From Mycobacterium sp. (GTDB taxonomy: Bacteria; Actinomycetota; Actinomycetes; Mycobacteriales; Mycobacteriaceae), in the NCBI GenBank assembly GCA_016197405.1, contig JACPVR010000024.1:62001-126000 (forward strand): DNA of 64,000 nt. Reading direction: 5' to 3'. Position numbers and translations under genes: made by a program. Positions 36,728 to 46,062 of this stretch are shown one piece after another. Position 1 is the first letter of the stretch. Every line of letters starts with the position of its first letter. Below the pieces are notes generated by a model. That model saw nothing but the letters and a program-made list of their open reading frames with translations. It ran no database searches and had not been told where the DNA came from.

Positions 36728-37253
36728 CACCGGCGGCGTGGCGCAGCTGCTCCAGGAACTGATCCTCGTCATCGCTGCGCACGATGTAGTGCGCCACCGC
36801 GACGCGCACCGCGGTCGCGGCCGCCACCGGACCGCGCGGGCCCGGAATGAGCCGCTCCAGGCGCTCGCGCATGATCGGGATGATGACCGCCATCCGCTTG
36901 ATCACGTGCTCGGGCTCGATATCGATCATCCGCACGCCCGAATAGGACTGCTGGTAGGACACGATGAACCGCAGCGCGGCATCGAGCCTCTCGGTGCCCC
37001 GCAAACCGGCGGTCGCCGCGGTGACACCACTGTCGAAGGTGTGGCGCTCCCATTCGCCGAAAGCGTCGAGCAACTCCTCTTTGGAGGCGAACCAGCGGTA
37101 CAGCGTCGGGCGCGACACCCCGGCCTGCAGTGCGACCTCGGACAGGCTCAGCTTCGACATCCCGTTGCGGCCGAGCACCTCGGCGGTCGCGGACAGGATG
37201 CGTTCACTGGTCGAGGGGTCGGCTTCCACCGCCTGTGCATCGCGCGCGGGCAT
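36705..37253 (-). CDS. TetR-family regulator
   Basis: 182 residues from ATG at 37251-37253. TetR domain: SERILSATAEVLGRNGMSKLSLSEVALQAGVSRPTLYRWFASKEELLDAF, recognition helix SRPTLYRWF. It is divergent from the aldo-keto reductase gene, with a perfect 14-base palindrome in the 134-base gap, and overlaps the SRPBCC gene at its 3' end. It likely controls the reductase/SDR pair. Confidence 0.87.
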   Translation of the reverse strand: MPARDAQAVEADPSTSERILSATAEVLGRNGMSKLSLSEVALQAGVSRPTLYRWFASKEELLDAFGEWERHTFDSGVTAATAGLRGTERLDAALRFIVSYQQSYSGVRMIDIEPEHVIKRMAVIIPIMRERLERLIPGPRGPVAAATAVRVAVAHYIVRSDDEDQFLEQLRHAAGVKNRGES

Positions 37254-37342
37254 CGCAATATCGTAATGGGCCGGGCAACCGGCGGGTCGGCTCCGCCCCG
37301 GCGCGCCGAGGACGGGTCGTGGCACCGGCGCGCTGGGCGTAG

Positions 37343-37356
37343 CGTCGGAACCGACG
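37343..37356. promoter_or_regulatory. palindrome between TetR and aldo-keto reductase genes
   Basis: CGTCGGAACCGACG is a perfect 6-base inverted repeat with a 2-base centre, 31 bases before the reductase start. It could be the TetR site. In GC-rich DNA such short palindromes can occur by chance. Confidence 0.4.
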
Positions 37357-37387
37357 GACAAGCCACCGACGAACAGAGGTCAGATAT

Positions 37388-38236
37388 ATGAGCACGGTCC
37401 CCGCGATCGCCCTCAACGACGGCGCCACCATTCCGCAACTGGGCTTCGGGGTCTTCCAGATCTCGCCGGACGACACCGCCGCCGCCGTACGCACCGCACT
37501 CGAGATCGGCTACCGCCACATCGACACCGCCGAGATGTACGGCAACGAAAAAGAAGTCGGGCAGGGTATTCGCGATGCGGGCGTGCCGCGCGACCAGGTC
37601 TATGTGACCAGCAAGCTCAACAACAGCTTCCACCGGCCCGACGACGCCCGCCGGGCCTTCGACGCGACACTGGCGGCACTGGAATCCGACTACGTCGACC
37701 TGTTCCTCATCCACTGGCCGCTGCCGACCCGGTACGACGGTGATTTCGTCTCGACCTGGAAGGTGCTGGAGGAGTTCGCCCGTGACGGCCGGTCCCGCAG
37801 CATCGGGGTGTCGAACTTCGAGCCCGCTCATCTGGACCGGCTGGCCGCCGAGACCGAAACCGTGCCCGCGGTCAACCAGATCGAGGTCCATCCCTACTTC
37901 GTCAACGACACCGTGCGCGCATACGGAACCGAACACGGCATCGTCACCGAAGCCTGGTCGCCGATCGCCCAGGGGCAGGTGCTCGACGACCCGGTGATCA
38001 CCGAAATCGCTGCCGCACATGAGAAATCAGCAGCGCAAGCGGTACTGCGCTGGCATGTGCAGCGGGGCGACATCATCTTCCCGAAGTCGAACTCGGCCAA
38101 ACGGGCCGCGGAGAACTTCGAGATCTTCGACTTCAGCCTCACCGGTGACGAGATGGCGGCGATATCGGGCCTGGACCGCGGCACCGCGGGCCGACGCGGA
38201 CCCGACCCCAACACCTTCGACTGGATCCCGGACTGA
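37388..38236 (+). CDS. aldo-keto reductase
   Basis: 282 residues, AKR5-type. The catalytic tetrad is complete: Asp46 and Tyr51 (HIDTAEMYGNE), Lys76 (VTSKL) and His109 (LIHW). FPKSNSAKRAAENFEIF near the C-terminus is the NADPH phosphate-binding segment. It reduces aldehydes or ketones. AGAGGTC precedes the ATG. Followed after 47 bases by an SDR gene; both are divergent from the TetR regulator. Confidence 0.92.
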   Translation: MSTVPAIALNDGATIPQLGFGVFQISPDDTAAAVRTALEIGYRHIDTAEMYGNEKEVGQGIRDAGVPRDQVYVTSKLNNSFHRPDDARRAFDATLAALESDYVDLFLIHWPLPTRYDGDFVSTWKVLEEFARDGRSRSIGVSNFEPAHLDRLAAETETVPAVNQIEVHPYFVNDTVRAYGTEHGIVTEAWSPIAQGQVLDDPVITEIAAAHEKSAAQAVLRWHVQRGDIIFPKSNSAKRAAENFEIFDFSLTGDEMAAISGLDRGTAGRRGPDPNTFDWIPD

Positions 38237-38283
38237 TCCGACACTGAGCCTGGCCGCCACCCGCACAAGACGGGGCGTCGAAC

Positions 38284-39186
38284 ATGAAAGGGTTGGGAGT
38301 GCCAGAGCAGATCCTGGCGGGACGCGGTGCCGTCGTCGTGGGCGGAAGCAGAGGTATCGGACGGGCGGTGGCCACCCTGCTGGCCGCGCTGGGCGCCGGC
38401 GTGGTGATCAACGGGCGAAGCGCCGACGCCGTCACCGAGGCGGTTGCGCAGACCGGCGAAACCGGTGGTGCCGTAACGGGTTTCGTCGGATCGCCGGCCG
38501 ACGACCAAATCGCCGAGGCACTGGTGAAGACCTGCGTCGACGAATACGGCCGGCTGGACATCCTGATCAATTGCGCGGGCATCGCCGAACCCGCCGGATC
38601 ATCGATCCTGACCGTGACCAGCGAGCAGTTCCACACCCTGCTCGACAGCCATCTCGGAACCGTCTTCCACACCTGCCGCGCCGCGGCACCGCTGATGGTG
38701 GCGCAAGGGTCGGGGGCGATGGTCAACACCAGTTCGTTCGCCTACCTCGGCGACTACGGCGGCACCGGTTATCCGGCCGGTAAAGGTGCCGTCAACAGCC
38801 TGACACTGGCGATCGCCGCCGAGCTCGCCGAACACGGCGTCCGCGCCAACGTGGTGTGCCCCGGCGCCAGGACCCGGCTGTCCACCGGCCCGGAATACGA
38901 GGAACAGATCAAGGCACTCAACCGGCGCGGCCTGCTCGACGACGCATCGACGCACGGGGCGCTGGACGCCGCCGGACCGGAATACGTCGCACCGCTGTAC
39001 GCGTATCTGGTCAGCGACCTCGCCCGCGATGTCACCGGACAGATCCTGATCGGTGCGGGCGGCTTCGTGGGCCGCTTCGACCGGCAGTCCCCGGCGCTGC
39101 TGGGCTACCGCGATCACAAGGACAGCCCACCGTGGACGCTGCCGGAGCTGAGCAGGATGATCAGCCCCGGCGAGCCCGCGGGCTAA
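38284..39186 (+). CDS. short-chain dehydrogenase/reductase
   Basis: 300 residues. GGSRGIG (20-26) for the cofactor with NGRS after the second strand (NADP preference), NCAG at 96-99, Ser150/151, Tyr163 and Lys167 (YPAGK). A C-terminal extension FDRQSPALLGYRDHKDSPPWTLPEL beyond the usual SDR length may close over the substrate site; it is seen in the hydroxysteroid/hydratase-like branch. Co-directional with the aldo-keto reductase. Its last bases overlap the convergent secreted-protein gene by 4. Confidence 0.9.
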   Translation: MKGLGVPEQILAGRGAVVVGGSRGIGRAVATLLAALGAGVVINGRSADAVTEAVAQTGETGGAVTGFVGSPADDQIAEALVKTCVDEYGRLDILINCAGIAEPAGSSILTVTSEQFHTLLDSHLGTVFHTCRAAAPLMVAQGSGAMVNTSSFAYLGDYGGTGYPAGKGAVNSLTLAIAAELAEHGVRANVVCPGARTRLSTGPEYEEQIKALNRRGLLDDASTHGALDAAGPEYVAPLYAYLVSDLARDVTGQILIGAGGFVGRFDRQSPALLGYRDHKDSPPWTLPELSRMISPGEPAG

Positions 39187-39611
39187 CCGACCGGAACGGG
39201 TGTGACGGTGACCGTGCCCGCACCGGGCGTCGGGCGGGTGCCCCCGGAGCCGCCGGTCGCGCCGGGCACCGAACCGCCGGGCGGCACTACCGAGTGGGTA
39301 TTCGGTGCCGGCGGAGCGGTCTCACCGGGCTTCAGCGTGCAGTCGAGTCGCAGCCGCATGGTTCCACCGGTCTGACCCCATTGGGTCTGGCCGGCCTGTT
39401 GGTCGATGACGATGCACTGCGACTGGGGCAGACCGCTGCCGACCGAACCGCCGAACACCGCGTTGTATCCCTGCGACTTCAGGATCGAGACGGCCCTACC
39501 GTAGGTCTCACCCATCACATCGGGCGGATTCGCGCTGGCATTGCCCGCGCCGATCACGGCCATCGCGACCGTGGCGCCGACGCCTCCGACCAGCAGAGCA
39601 AGCTTCTTCAC
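39183..39611 (-). CDS. secreted PASTA-like protein
   Basis: 142 residues from GTG, preceded by GGAGGTCTTGC. Signal peptide 1-27 (NASAN). Residues 28-95 follow the PASTA pattern: PPDVMGETYGRAVSILKSQGY opening helix, then SQCIVIDQQAG and MRLRLDC closing strands, with a Cys pair. The tail is Pro/Gly/Thr rich. PASTA domains bind cell-wall fragments and are usually part of PknB-type kinases; here it is free and secreted. It lies 119 bases after a membrane Ser/Thr kinase gene on the same strand. Confidence 0.78.
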   Translation of the reverse strand: MKKLALLVGGVGATVAMAVIGAGNASANPPDVMGETYGRAVSILKSQGYNAVFGGSVGSGLPQSQCIVIDQQAGQTQWGQTGGTMRLRLDCTLKPGETAPPAPNTHSVVPPGGSVPGATGGSGGTRPTPGAGTVTVTPVPVG

Positions 39612-39730
39612 GCAAGACCTCCGTTTGATTCACTGCGGTTGCGAAGATATCGCAGTCGGGACACCGGTGACACTTCTGACGTATCGCCGCGACCCGTCGA
39701 AACGTTTCTGACTACATGTACACGCGCAGA

Positions 39731-41209
39731 TCAGGGGGCATTTCCGCGCAGAATATCCTCCGCGCATCGCAATCTGCTGTGACCGGTCTGCTGCACACAT
39801 ATCCGCACCGGGGACTCGTCCTCCGACGGCGGCGCGGCAACCGGGGAACTGGTGACCACGGGGTTGGGGATCTCGCCGGGGCTCATCGACCACAGGTAGC
39901 GGTCGGTGTACTGCAGGTTCGCGCAGTAGGCCGGCGCGCCGTCGACGGTGGTGGCGGTGTCGCCGGGCTGCGCACAACGCGAGCCGACCGCCACCGGCGC
40001 GGCCGGGGCCGACGGTTCGGTCTCGGATTCCGTCACGGTGTCGGTGTCGGTCACCACCGTCGTCGCCGTCGTGACCGGTACCGGCGGTGGGGGCAGCACC
40101 GGGGCAGTGGTCGTGGCTGTCACCCGCGAGGTCGTCGCCGGGCCCTTGGCGGTGCCGGCGTCGGTGGCCTCCCGGTCACCGGCGAACTGACCGATCGCGA
40201 ATGCCACCGCCGCGATCAACAGCACCGCCAACACCACCGGAACGACGATGGCGGGCCGCAACCACCCCGTGGCCTTGCGGGACGGCACACTGCGGTGCGA
40301 ATGCACACCCGGCGCGGTCGGTGTCGCGAGCCGGGTGGCGTCCTCGCCCACGACGTCCACCGCCGGCGCACCGCCGCCGATACCGTGCCGCAGCGCCCGC
40401 GCGAAGTCGACGCAGCGGGCGTAGCGGTCACCGGGGTCCTTCGACAACGCCTTGGACAACGCGGGATCCAGATTGGCCAGCTCGGGCCGTTGCGCACTCA
40501 GTTTCGGCGGGGAGGCGGTCAGGTGCTGGCTTATCACCACGGCAGGGTTGGAATGCTGGAACGGCGGCGCGCCGGTGAGCAGATGGAACGCCGTGGCGGC
40601 CAACGCGTACTGGTCGGCCCGGCCGTCCAGCGTGTTGCCCATCAGCTGTTCCGGCGCGGCGTAGGACACCGTCCCCACCGTCATGTTGGTCGCCGTCAGA
40701 CCGTCGGTCTCGTCATCCCGGCGGGCGATGCCGAAGTCCGCCAACAAGATTCGTTGGTCGTCGGAGCCACCGTCGGATATCAGGATGTTGGACGGCTTGA
40801 CGTCGCGATGCAGCAGGTGCCGGGTGTGCGCGTAGTCCAACGCCTGCGCGACAGCGCTGACGATCTCGACGACCTGGTCGGGAGCCAGACCACCGGGGTG
40901 GGCGCGCAGCAGCTCACCGGCATCGGTGCCGTCCACATAGTCCATCGCCAGCCACAACTGGCCGTCGAACTCGCCGCGGTCGTGCACGCCGACGATATGC
41001 GGATGCCACAGCGCGGCGACCATATCCGCCTCACGTTCGAACCGCCTGCGGTACTCGTCATCGGTGGTCACCGCCGGCGTCAGCACCTTCAGCGCGTCCT
41101 GGCGCGGTAACCGCGGATGACGCGCCAGGTACACCTCACCCATCCCTCCGGCACCGAGGAGGCGGATGATCGTGTACCCCGCAAAAGTGGCGCCGTCGGC
41201 CATGGGCAT
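39731..41209 (-). CDS. membrane Ser/Thr protein kinase
   Basis: 492 residues from ATG at 41209, chosen by AGGA eight bases before; other ATGs lie at 41218 and 41230. Kinase domain 11-275: glycine loop [13 protein letters not shown], Lys41, [10 protein letters not shown] (Asp136), DFGIAR (158-163) and APEQ. A juxtamembrane stretch leads to one transmembrane helix (about 317-342) and an extracellular Thr/Pro-rich stalk with a small Cys-bearing domain to 492. It lacks its own PASTA repeats. By form it resembles the PknF/PknJ/PknE class. Downstream is a secreted PASTA-like protein gene, a possible partner or ligand sensor. Confidence 0.92.
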   Translation of the reverse strand: MPMADGATFAGYTIIRLLGAGGMGEVYLARHPRLPRQDALKVLTPAVTTDDEYRRRFEREADMVAALWHPHIVGVHDRGEFDGQLWLAMDYVDGTDAGELLRAHPGGLAPDQVVEIVSAVAQALDYAHTRHLLHRDVKPSNILISDGGSDDQRILLADFGIARRDDETDGLTATNMTVGTVSYAAPEQLMGNTLDGRADQYALAATAFHLLTGAPPFQHSNPAVVISQHLTASPPKLSAQRPELANLDPALSKALSKDPGDRYARCVDFARALRHGIGGGAPAVDVVGEDATRLATPTAPGVHSHRSVPSRKATGWLRPAIVVPVVLAVLLIAAVAFAIGQFAGDREATDAGTAKGPATTSRVTATTTAPVLPPPPVPVTTATTVVTDTDTVTESETEPSAPAAPVAVGSRCAQPGDTATTVDGAPAYCANLQYTDRYLWSMSPGEIPNPVVTSSPVAAPPSEDESPVRICVQQTGHSRLRCAEDILRGNAP

Positions 41210-41275
41210 GTCGGGCATCCTACAAACCACGGGCCGGCAAGCGCACCTGACGTGGCCCGACTCTGGCGAACTGCG

Positions 41276-43429
41276 TCACGGTGCCGATATCACCGATCGC
41301 ATGGCCGTGCACAGGGCGGCTGCCCGCGGATCGGCGAAGACATCCTCCAGCAGCATCGGCCGGCCCGACGGATCAGACAGCGGGACACGCCAATTCGGGT
41401 ACTCGTCGGTGGTTCCGGGCTGGTTCTGGGTGCGCCGGTCGCCGACCGCGTCGGTGAGCGCCAGGGCGAGCAACCGCGACGGCGTACGGCCCAGGTAGCG
41501 GTAGAGCGCCAGCACCACCTGTTCGGTGTCGGTTTCGGTCTCGCCCAGCAGGCCGACTCGGCGGAGCTCCGCCAGCCACGCCGCCTGTTCGCGTTCGTCG
41601 TCGGCCATCTCGGCTTCCAGCGGACGGGTCAGCAGTCCGAGACGGTCCCTGAGCTGCACATGATCACCCGCCAGGTAACCCGCGGTCGGCGGCAGGTCGT
41701 GTGTGGTCACCGACGACAGGCAGTACTCCCGCCAGTTCTCCGCGGGCAGCGGCCGCCAGGCCGACGGGTCGCCGTCGCGCTCCAGCTCGAACCACAGGAT
41801 CGACGTGCCGAGCAGGCCGCGTTCGCGCAGATAGTCACGAACCCAGGGCTCCACGGTGCCCAGATCCTCACCGACCACGACGGCCCCGGCCCGGTGCGCC
41901 TCCAGCGCCACGATGCCGATCATCGCCTCGTGGTTGTAGCGCACGTAGGTGCCTTCGGTGGGCAGCACGCCCTTGGGAATCCACCACAACCGGAAAAGCC
42001 CGATGATGTGATCGATACGCACCCCGCCCGCATGCCGCAGCACCGTGGCGATCAGGTCACGGAACGGCGCGTACTCGCGCTCCTCGAGTTGGTCGGGCCG
42101 CCACGGGGGCTGCGACCAGTCCTGGCCCAGCTGGTTGTACTCGTCCGGTGGTGCGCCCGCGGTCACCCCTAATGCCAGCACGTCCTGCATGGCCCAGGCG
42201 TCGGCGCCGTCGGGGTGCACACCGACGGCCAGATCCGCCATGATGCCCAGCGACATTCCGGTGCGCACCGCCGCGGACTGCGCGCCGGCCAGCTGTTCAT
42301 CGAGCTGCCATTGCAGCCAGCAGTGGAAATCGATTGCCGCACCGTGCTTTTCGGTGAAGCCCGCGATCCCGTCACCGTCGGGGTGCCGGACACCCTCGGG
42401 CCAGCTGTGCCAGTCGGCACCATAGCGCTCGGCCAGCGCGCACCACGTCGCGAAAGCCTGCAGCGCCTCACCTTCGCGGGCCAGGAAAGCCTGGTACCTC
42501 AGCTCACGGCCGGCCGACCGCTTGACGTCGTAGACCAGCTTCAGCGCCCGGCGCTTGGCCTTCCAGACCGCGTCACGGTCGATGGCATCGAGTTTGTCGG
42601 TGTGCGCGCGCAATGCATCCCGCAGCTTGCGGACCCGGCGCCGCTCGCGCAGATCGGCGTACTCGACGATGGCTTCGACCCGCAGGTACAGCGGGCTGAC
42701 GAAACGCCGCGAGGTCGGCAGATACGGCGACGGTTCCATCGGCTTGGTGGGCGCGGTGGCATGCAGCGGATTGACCAGCACGTAACCCGCGTCGTAACCC
42801 GAGCCCGCCCACACGGCCAGGTCGGCCAGGTCGGTCAGATCGCCGATACCCCAGGATCCCTTGGACCGCACGCTGTAGAGCTGGGTGGCCAGACCCCATT
42901 GCCGTCGGGCACCGAGCCGGGCCGGCATACCGAGCCAGGACGGCGTGATGATGAGCGCGGTGCTGGTGTCCTGGTCACCGCTGCGCATGTGCACCCGGTG
43001 GTAGCCCAGCGGCAGGTCGGCGGGCAATGCGAAGGTGGCCTCACCGACCATGCGACCGTCGAGATCGTATGGGGGAGTGAAGTTGTCGATCTGCCGGACA
43101 CCCGAACGGACGGTGCCGTCCTCGAGACGCAGCCACACATGCGCGGCGCTGCCGTGGGTGACGTGCACCCACAGTGTCGTCTCGACACCGGCGCGCCCGA
43201 CCACCGTGGGCGGCAGCGCACGAGACCAGTACTGACGGTCATGCGCGGTGAGGGCCGCCGCGCGTTCGTCCTCGGTCGCCGCGGGCACCCCGAGAGCGGC
43301 CAGCACGGCGATCAAGGTGTCCTCGCCCACCGATACCCAACGGCCGGTCCAGTCGGTGTATTCGGTGGCCACCCCGAACCGTCGGGCGAGATCGGTCAGG
43401 CCGGCCTGCTGCTCAGTCATATCCGCCAT
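41276..43429 (-). CDS. malQ: 4-alpha-glucanotransferase
   Basis: 717 residues, the usual mycobacterial length (Rv1781c type), family GH77. After an N-terminal beta-domain, WGLATQLYSVRSKGSWGIGDLTDLADLAVWAG marks the barrel start; HPDGADAWAMQDV, VRIDHIIGLFRLWW, VVGEDLGTVEPWVRDYL and SVTTHDLPPTAGYL hold the catalytic Asp, Glu and Asp residues. It moves maltodextrin chains in glycogen and trehalose metabolism. It starts 104 bases from the divergent MFS gene. Confidence 0.94.
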   Translation of the reverse strand: MADMTEQQAGLTDLARRFGVATEYTDWTGRWVSVGEDTLIAVLAALGVPAATEDERAAALTAHDRQYWSRALPPTVVGRAGVETTLWVHVTHGSAAHVWLRLEDGTVRSGVRQIDNFTPPYDLDGRMVGEATFALPADLPLGYHRVHMRSGDQDTSTALIITPSWLGMPARLGARRQWGLATQLYSVRSKGSWGIGDLTDLADLAVWAGSGYDAGYVLVNPLHATAPTKPMEPSPYLPTSRRFVSPLYLRVEAIVEYADLRERRRVRKLRDALRAHTDKLDAIDRDAVWKAKRRALKLVYDVKRSAGRELRYQAFLAREGEALQAFATWCALAERYGADWHSWPEGVRHPDGDGIAGFTEKHGAAIDFHCWLQWQLDEQLAGAQSAAVRTGMSLGIMADLAVGVHPDGADAWAMQDVLALGVTAGAPPDEYNQLGQDWSQPPWRPDQLEEREYAPFRDLIATVLRHAGGVRIDHIIGLFRLWWIPKGVLPTEGTYVRYNHEAMIGIVALEAHRAGAVVVGEDLGTVEPWVRDYLRERGLLGTSILWFELERDGDPSAWRPLPAENWREYCLSSVTTHDLPPTAGYLAGDHVQLRDRLGLLTRPLEAEMADDEREQAAWLAELRRVGLLGETETDTEQVVLALYRYLGRTPSRLLALALTDAVGDRRTQNQPGTTDEYPNWRVPLSDPSGRPMLLEDVFADPRAAALCTAMRSVISAP

Positions 43430-43533
43430 CTTGCTCGGTGTGGGCCGTCACGTCGCGGCACAACAGATCCTCGCAGGTGTCGCGGTGTGCCACCAGCCGC
43501 GGCGGGCCCGGCACGGGACGCAATACTGTCGGG

Positions 43534-44742
43534 ATGCCCGAGCTCTCCGATACCGCCACGCGCACGGCAGGCCGGGCCCGGATCGCCGTCGCCGCGTTGT
43601 TCTTGACCAACGGCGCGTTGTTCGCCAATCTGTTGCCGCGTTATCCGGAGATCAAAGCCGAACTGGGGCTGTCGAATACCGCGTTCGGCCTGTCGGTGGC
43701 GGCGTTCTCGGCGGGCGCGCTGCTGACCGGGATCACCGCTGGTGTGCTGATCCGTCGGCTCGGCTCGGCCCGCGTCGCGGTGCTCAGCAGCGTGGGGGTG
43801 GCGGTGCTGATCGTGGCGGCCGGTCTGAGCGCGTCACCGGTGATGTTCGCCGTCGTGCTGTTCGCCGCAGGCGGCTGCGACGCGGTCACCGATGTCGCGC
43901 AGAACGCCCACGGGTTGCGGGTGCAGCGCAGTTACGGACGCTCCATCATCAACTCCCTGCATGCACTGTGGTCGGTCGGAGCGGTTCTCGGCGGGGCGAT
44001 CGGCGCAGCCGCGATAGCGCTGAACATTCCGCGGGCCGTACAGCTCACGGCGACGAGCACCGTGCTGGCGAGCGTCTGCGTGATCGCCTACCGCTTCCTG
44101 CTGCCGGGCCACGACGAGCCGGCCGACCAAGGCGCCGGGCACCGTTCGCGTAGCGGCCCGACCCGGAAGACCTACCTGCTGCTGGCCGGATTGGCACTGT
44201 TGGCGATCGCCGGCGCGGCGGTGGAGGACGCGGGCAGCTCCTGGGCCACGGTCTACCTGCACACCGAACTCGGCGCCCCCGCCGCCCTGGCCGCCGTCGG
44301 ATTCATCGCCCTGGTGGCGTTCCAGTTCGTCGGCCGCCTACTGGGTGACCGCCTGGTCGACCGATTCGGCGAACGAGCGGTGGTCCGGGCCGGGGGACTG
44401 GCCACGGCGGCCGGCATGGGCGTCGCGCTGATATTTCCCGGTGTGGTGACCACCATCGGGGGTTTCGCCGTCGCGGGTCTCGGGGTGGCCACGGTGGTCC
44501 CGGCGGCGTTCCACGGTGCCGACCGCGTGCCGGGGCTGGCACCGGGCACCGGTCTGACATTGGTGACGTGGTTGATGCGGATCGGATTCCTGGCGGCACC
44601 GGCCATCGTCGGGTCGGTCTCCGATGCCACCAGCCTGCGGCTCGGGTTGGTGATCGTGCCCATCGCCGGGGTGACGATCGCCGTGTGCGCAGCCGCGCTG
44701 CCCCGCCGGGTCAGTGCACCCGGCCCACCAGTTCGATCATGA
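43534..44742 (+). CDS. MFS transporter
   Basis: 402 residues from ATG at 43534 (a longer frame from 43438 is not supported by composition). Twelve hydrophobic segments; TNGALFANLLPRYPEIKAELGLSNTAFGLSVAAFSAGALL matches the FucP/drug-efflux-like MFS branch common in actinobacteria. Conserved loop GVLIRRLGSARV. Substrate unknown. Its 3' end overlaps the SMR gene by 32 bases in opposite direction. Confidence 0.88.
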   Translation: MPELSDTATRTAGRARIAVAALFLTNGALFANLLPRYPEIKAELGLSNTAFGLSVAAFSAGALLTGITAGVLIRRLGSARVAVLSSVGVAVLIVAAGLSASPVMFAVVLFAAGGCDAVTDVAQNAHGLRVQRSYGRSIINSLHALWSVGAVLGGAIGAAAIALNIPRAVQLTATSTVLASVCVIAYRFLLPGHDEPADQGAGHRSRSGPTRKTYLLLAGLALLAIAGAAVEDAGSSWATVYLHTELGAPAALAAVGFIALVAFQFVGRLLGDRLVDRFGERAVVRAGGLATAAGMGVALIFPGVVTTIGGFAVAGLGVATVVPAAFHGADRVPGLAPGTGLTLVTWLMRIGFLAAPAIVGSVSDATSLRLGLVIVPIAGVTIAVCAAALPRRVSAPGPPVRS

Positions 44743-45034
44743 GCACGCCGGCGATGATCAACGCGATACCGGCGCCCATCATCGCGGTGAGGGGCTCGGC
44801 GAACAGGAATTTCGCGAGCACCGCCACCAGCGCGACCCCGCACGCCGACCAGATGCCGTAGGCGATCCCCACCGGCATGCCGAGCGAGAGCGACACCGAA
44901 AGCAGCACGAAGGACGCCAGGTAACCGCCGATGACCGGGACGAGCCAGATCTTTCTCCGGAAGCCGTCCGAGGCGCGCATCGCCAGCGTGGCGGCCACCT
45001 CGACGAGGATCGCACCCAGCAGCGCAAGCCACAT
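44711..45034 (-). CDS. SMR-family transporter, subunit 1 of pair
   Basis: 107 residues from ATG at 45034 (GTG at 45037 would add one residue). Four hydrophobic helices with the SMR Glu in the first (LVEVAAT). The GMPVGIAYGIWSACG segment is the SMR signature near helix 3. It overlaps the preceding SMR stop by TGATG. Pairs of SMR genes usually form antiparallel hetero-oligomers for cationic drugs or small polar molecules. Confidence 0.9.
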   Translation of the reverse strand: MWLALLGAILVEVAATLAMRASDGFRRKIWLVPVIGGYLASFVLLSVSLSLGMPVGIAYGIWSACGVALVAVLAKFLFAEPLTAMMGAGIALIIAGVLMIELVGRVH

Positions 45035-45393
45035 CACGCAACGGTTTTCTGCGTGGCCGCGATCTTGGCCTGCGCTCGGGTCGACCCGAGTTCGACGAGC
45101 AGCACACCGGCGATGATGAGCCCGATCCCGATGACGATGGCCACGGTGAACGGGTCACCGAAGAGCAGCGCGGCCAGCACCGCGGTCAGCGCCGTCCCGC
45201 ATGCACCCCAGATGCCGTAGGCGACACCGATGGGCATACCGGCCCGCAACACCCGGGCCAGGAATATGAACGAGGCGATGTAGCCGGGGATCACCACCGC
45301 CAACCACGCCGTGTCGTCCTGGAAGGCCCGCAGGGACAGCGTCGCCGACACCTCGGTACCGATCGCCGCGGCCAGCAGCGCCCATTTCCACAC
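45034..45393 (-). CDS. SMR-family transporter, subunit 2 of pair
   Basis: 119 residues, four helices; conserved Glu in GTEVSATL and GMPIGVAYGIWGACGTALTAVLAALLFGDP, the SMR signature. It lies before its partner with a TGATG overlap, and is followed upstream by a TetR gene (ends 45415). The pair therefore sits downstream of a regulator in the same strand and may be its target. Confidence 0.9.
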   Translation of the reverse strand: MWKWALLAAAIGTEVSATLSLRAFQDDTAWLAVVIPGYIASFIFLARVLRAGMPIGVAYGIWGACGTALTAVLAALLFGDPFTVAIVIGIGLIIAGVLLVELGSTRAQAKIAATQKTVA

Positions 45394-45414
45394 GGCGGCC
45401 AGGATAGTCAGCGG

Positions 45415-46062
45415 TCAGCGCGTCGCCGATGTCGCCATCGGAATGAGAATCTCGTGCGCGAACCGCCGCAGCGCGATGTCGTCGTCGAGGTCCGGATCGA
45501 CGGGCGGGCAGGTGATGAAGGTGAGGAAAAGCCGGGCGAACACATCGGCCGTCCAGCGGATGCGCTGCGCCGCCGGGTTCTGCGTATCGCCGCCGGACCC
45601 GCTGAGCCGCGCGGCGATGAAATCGGCGCCCATCGCCAGCAGCCGGGCACTGTCACCGACGGGCAGCACCGAGTCGGTCACCGCGGCCCGGCGCAACATC
45701 GGGTGGCCGCGGGAGAACCGGACCGCGGCGATGAAAGCCTCCACCACACCGTCCTGCGGGTCGTCGACGGCGGCGATCCCGGCGCTGACCGCATCCAGGA
45801 ACCGCCGTGTCTCGCGCAGCACCACCGCCGCGACGAGGTCGTCGCGACGCGGGTAGCGCCGGTAGGCCGTCATCCGGGAGACCCCAGCGCGACGGACGAC
45901 ATCCTCCACCGTGATCCGGTTCAGGCCGACGTGCGCCGCCTCCAAGACGGCGGCATCCAGAATGCGGTGCGTGGTGCGGTCGGCATCGTCGTGGACGGTC
46001 GCCGATCCGGCGGTGCCCGGATCGGCCGCCCCGAGCAGGGCGGCCATCGCCTCGGCGATCAC
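45415..46062 (-). CDS. TetR-family regulator
   Basis: 215 residues from GTG at 46062 with GTGA overlap to the MpaB-family stop. TetR domain: THRILDAAVLEAAHVGLNRITVEDVVRRAGVSRMTAYRRYPRRDDLVAAV. It is in a run of minus-strand genes: MpaB-family, TetR, SMR, SMR. Coupling with the MpaB-family gene suggests they act together. Confidence 0.88.
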   Translation of the reverse strand: MIAEAMAALLGAADPGTAGSATVHDDADRTTHRILDAAVLEAAHVGLNRITVEDVVRRAGVSRMTAYRRYPRRDDLVAAVVLRETRRFLDAVSAGIAAVDDPQDGVVEAFIAAVRFSRGHPMLRRAAVTDSVLPVGDSARLLAMGADFIAARLSGSGGDTQNPAAQRIRWTADVFARLFLTFITCPPVDPDLDDDIALRRFAHEILIPMATSATR

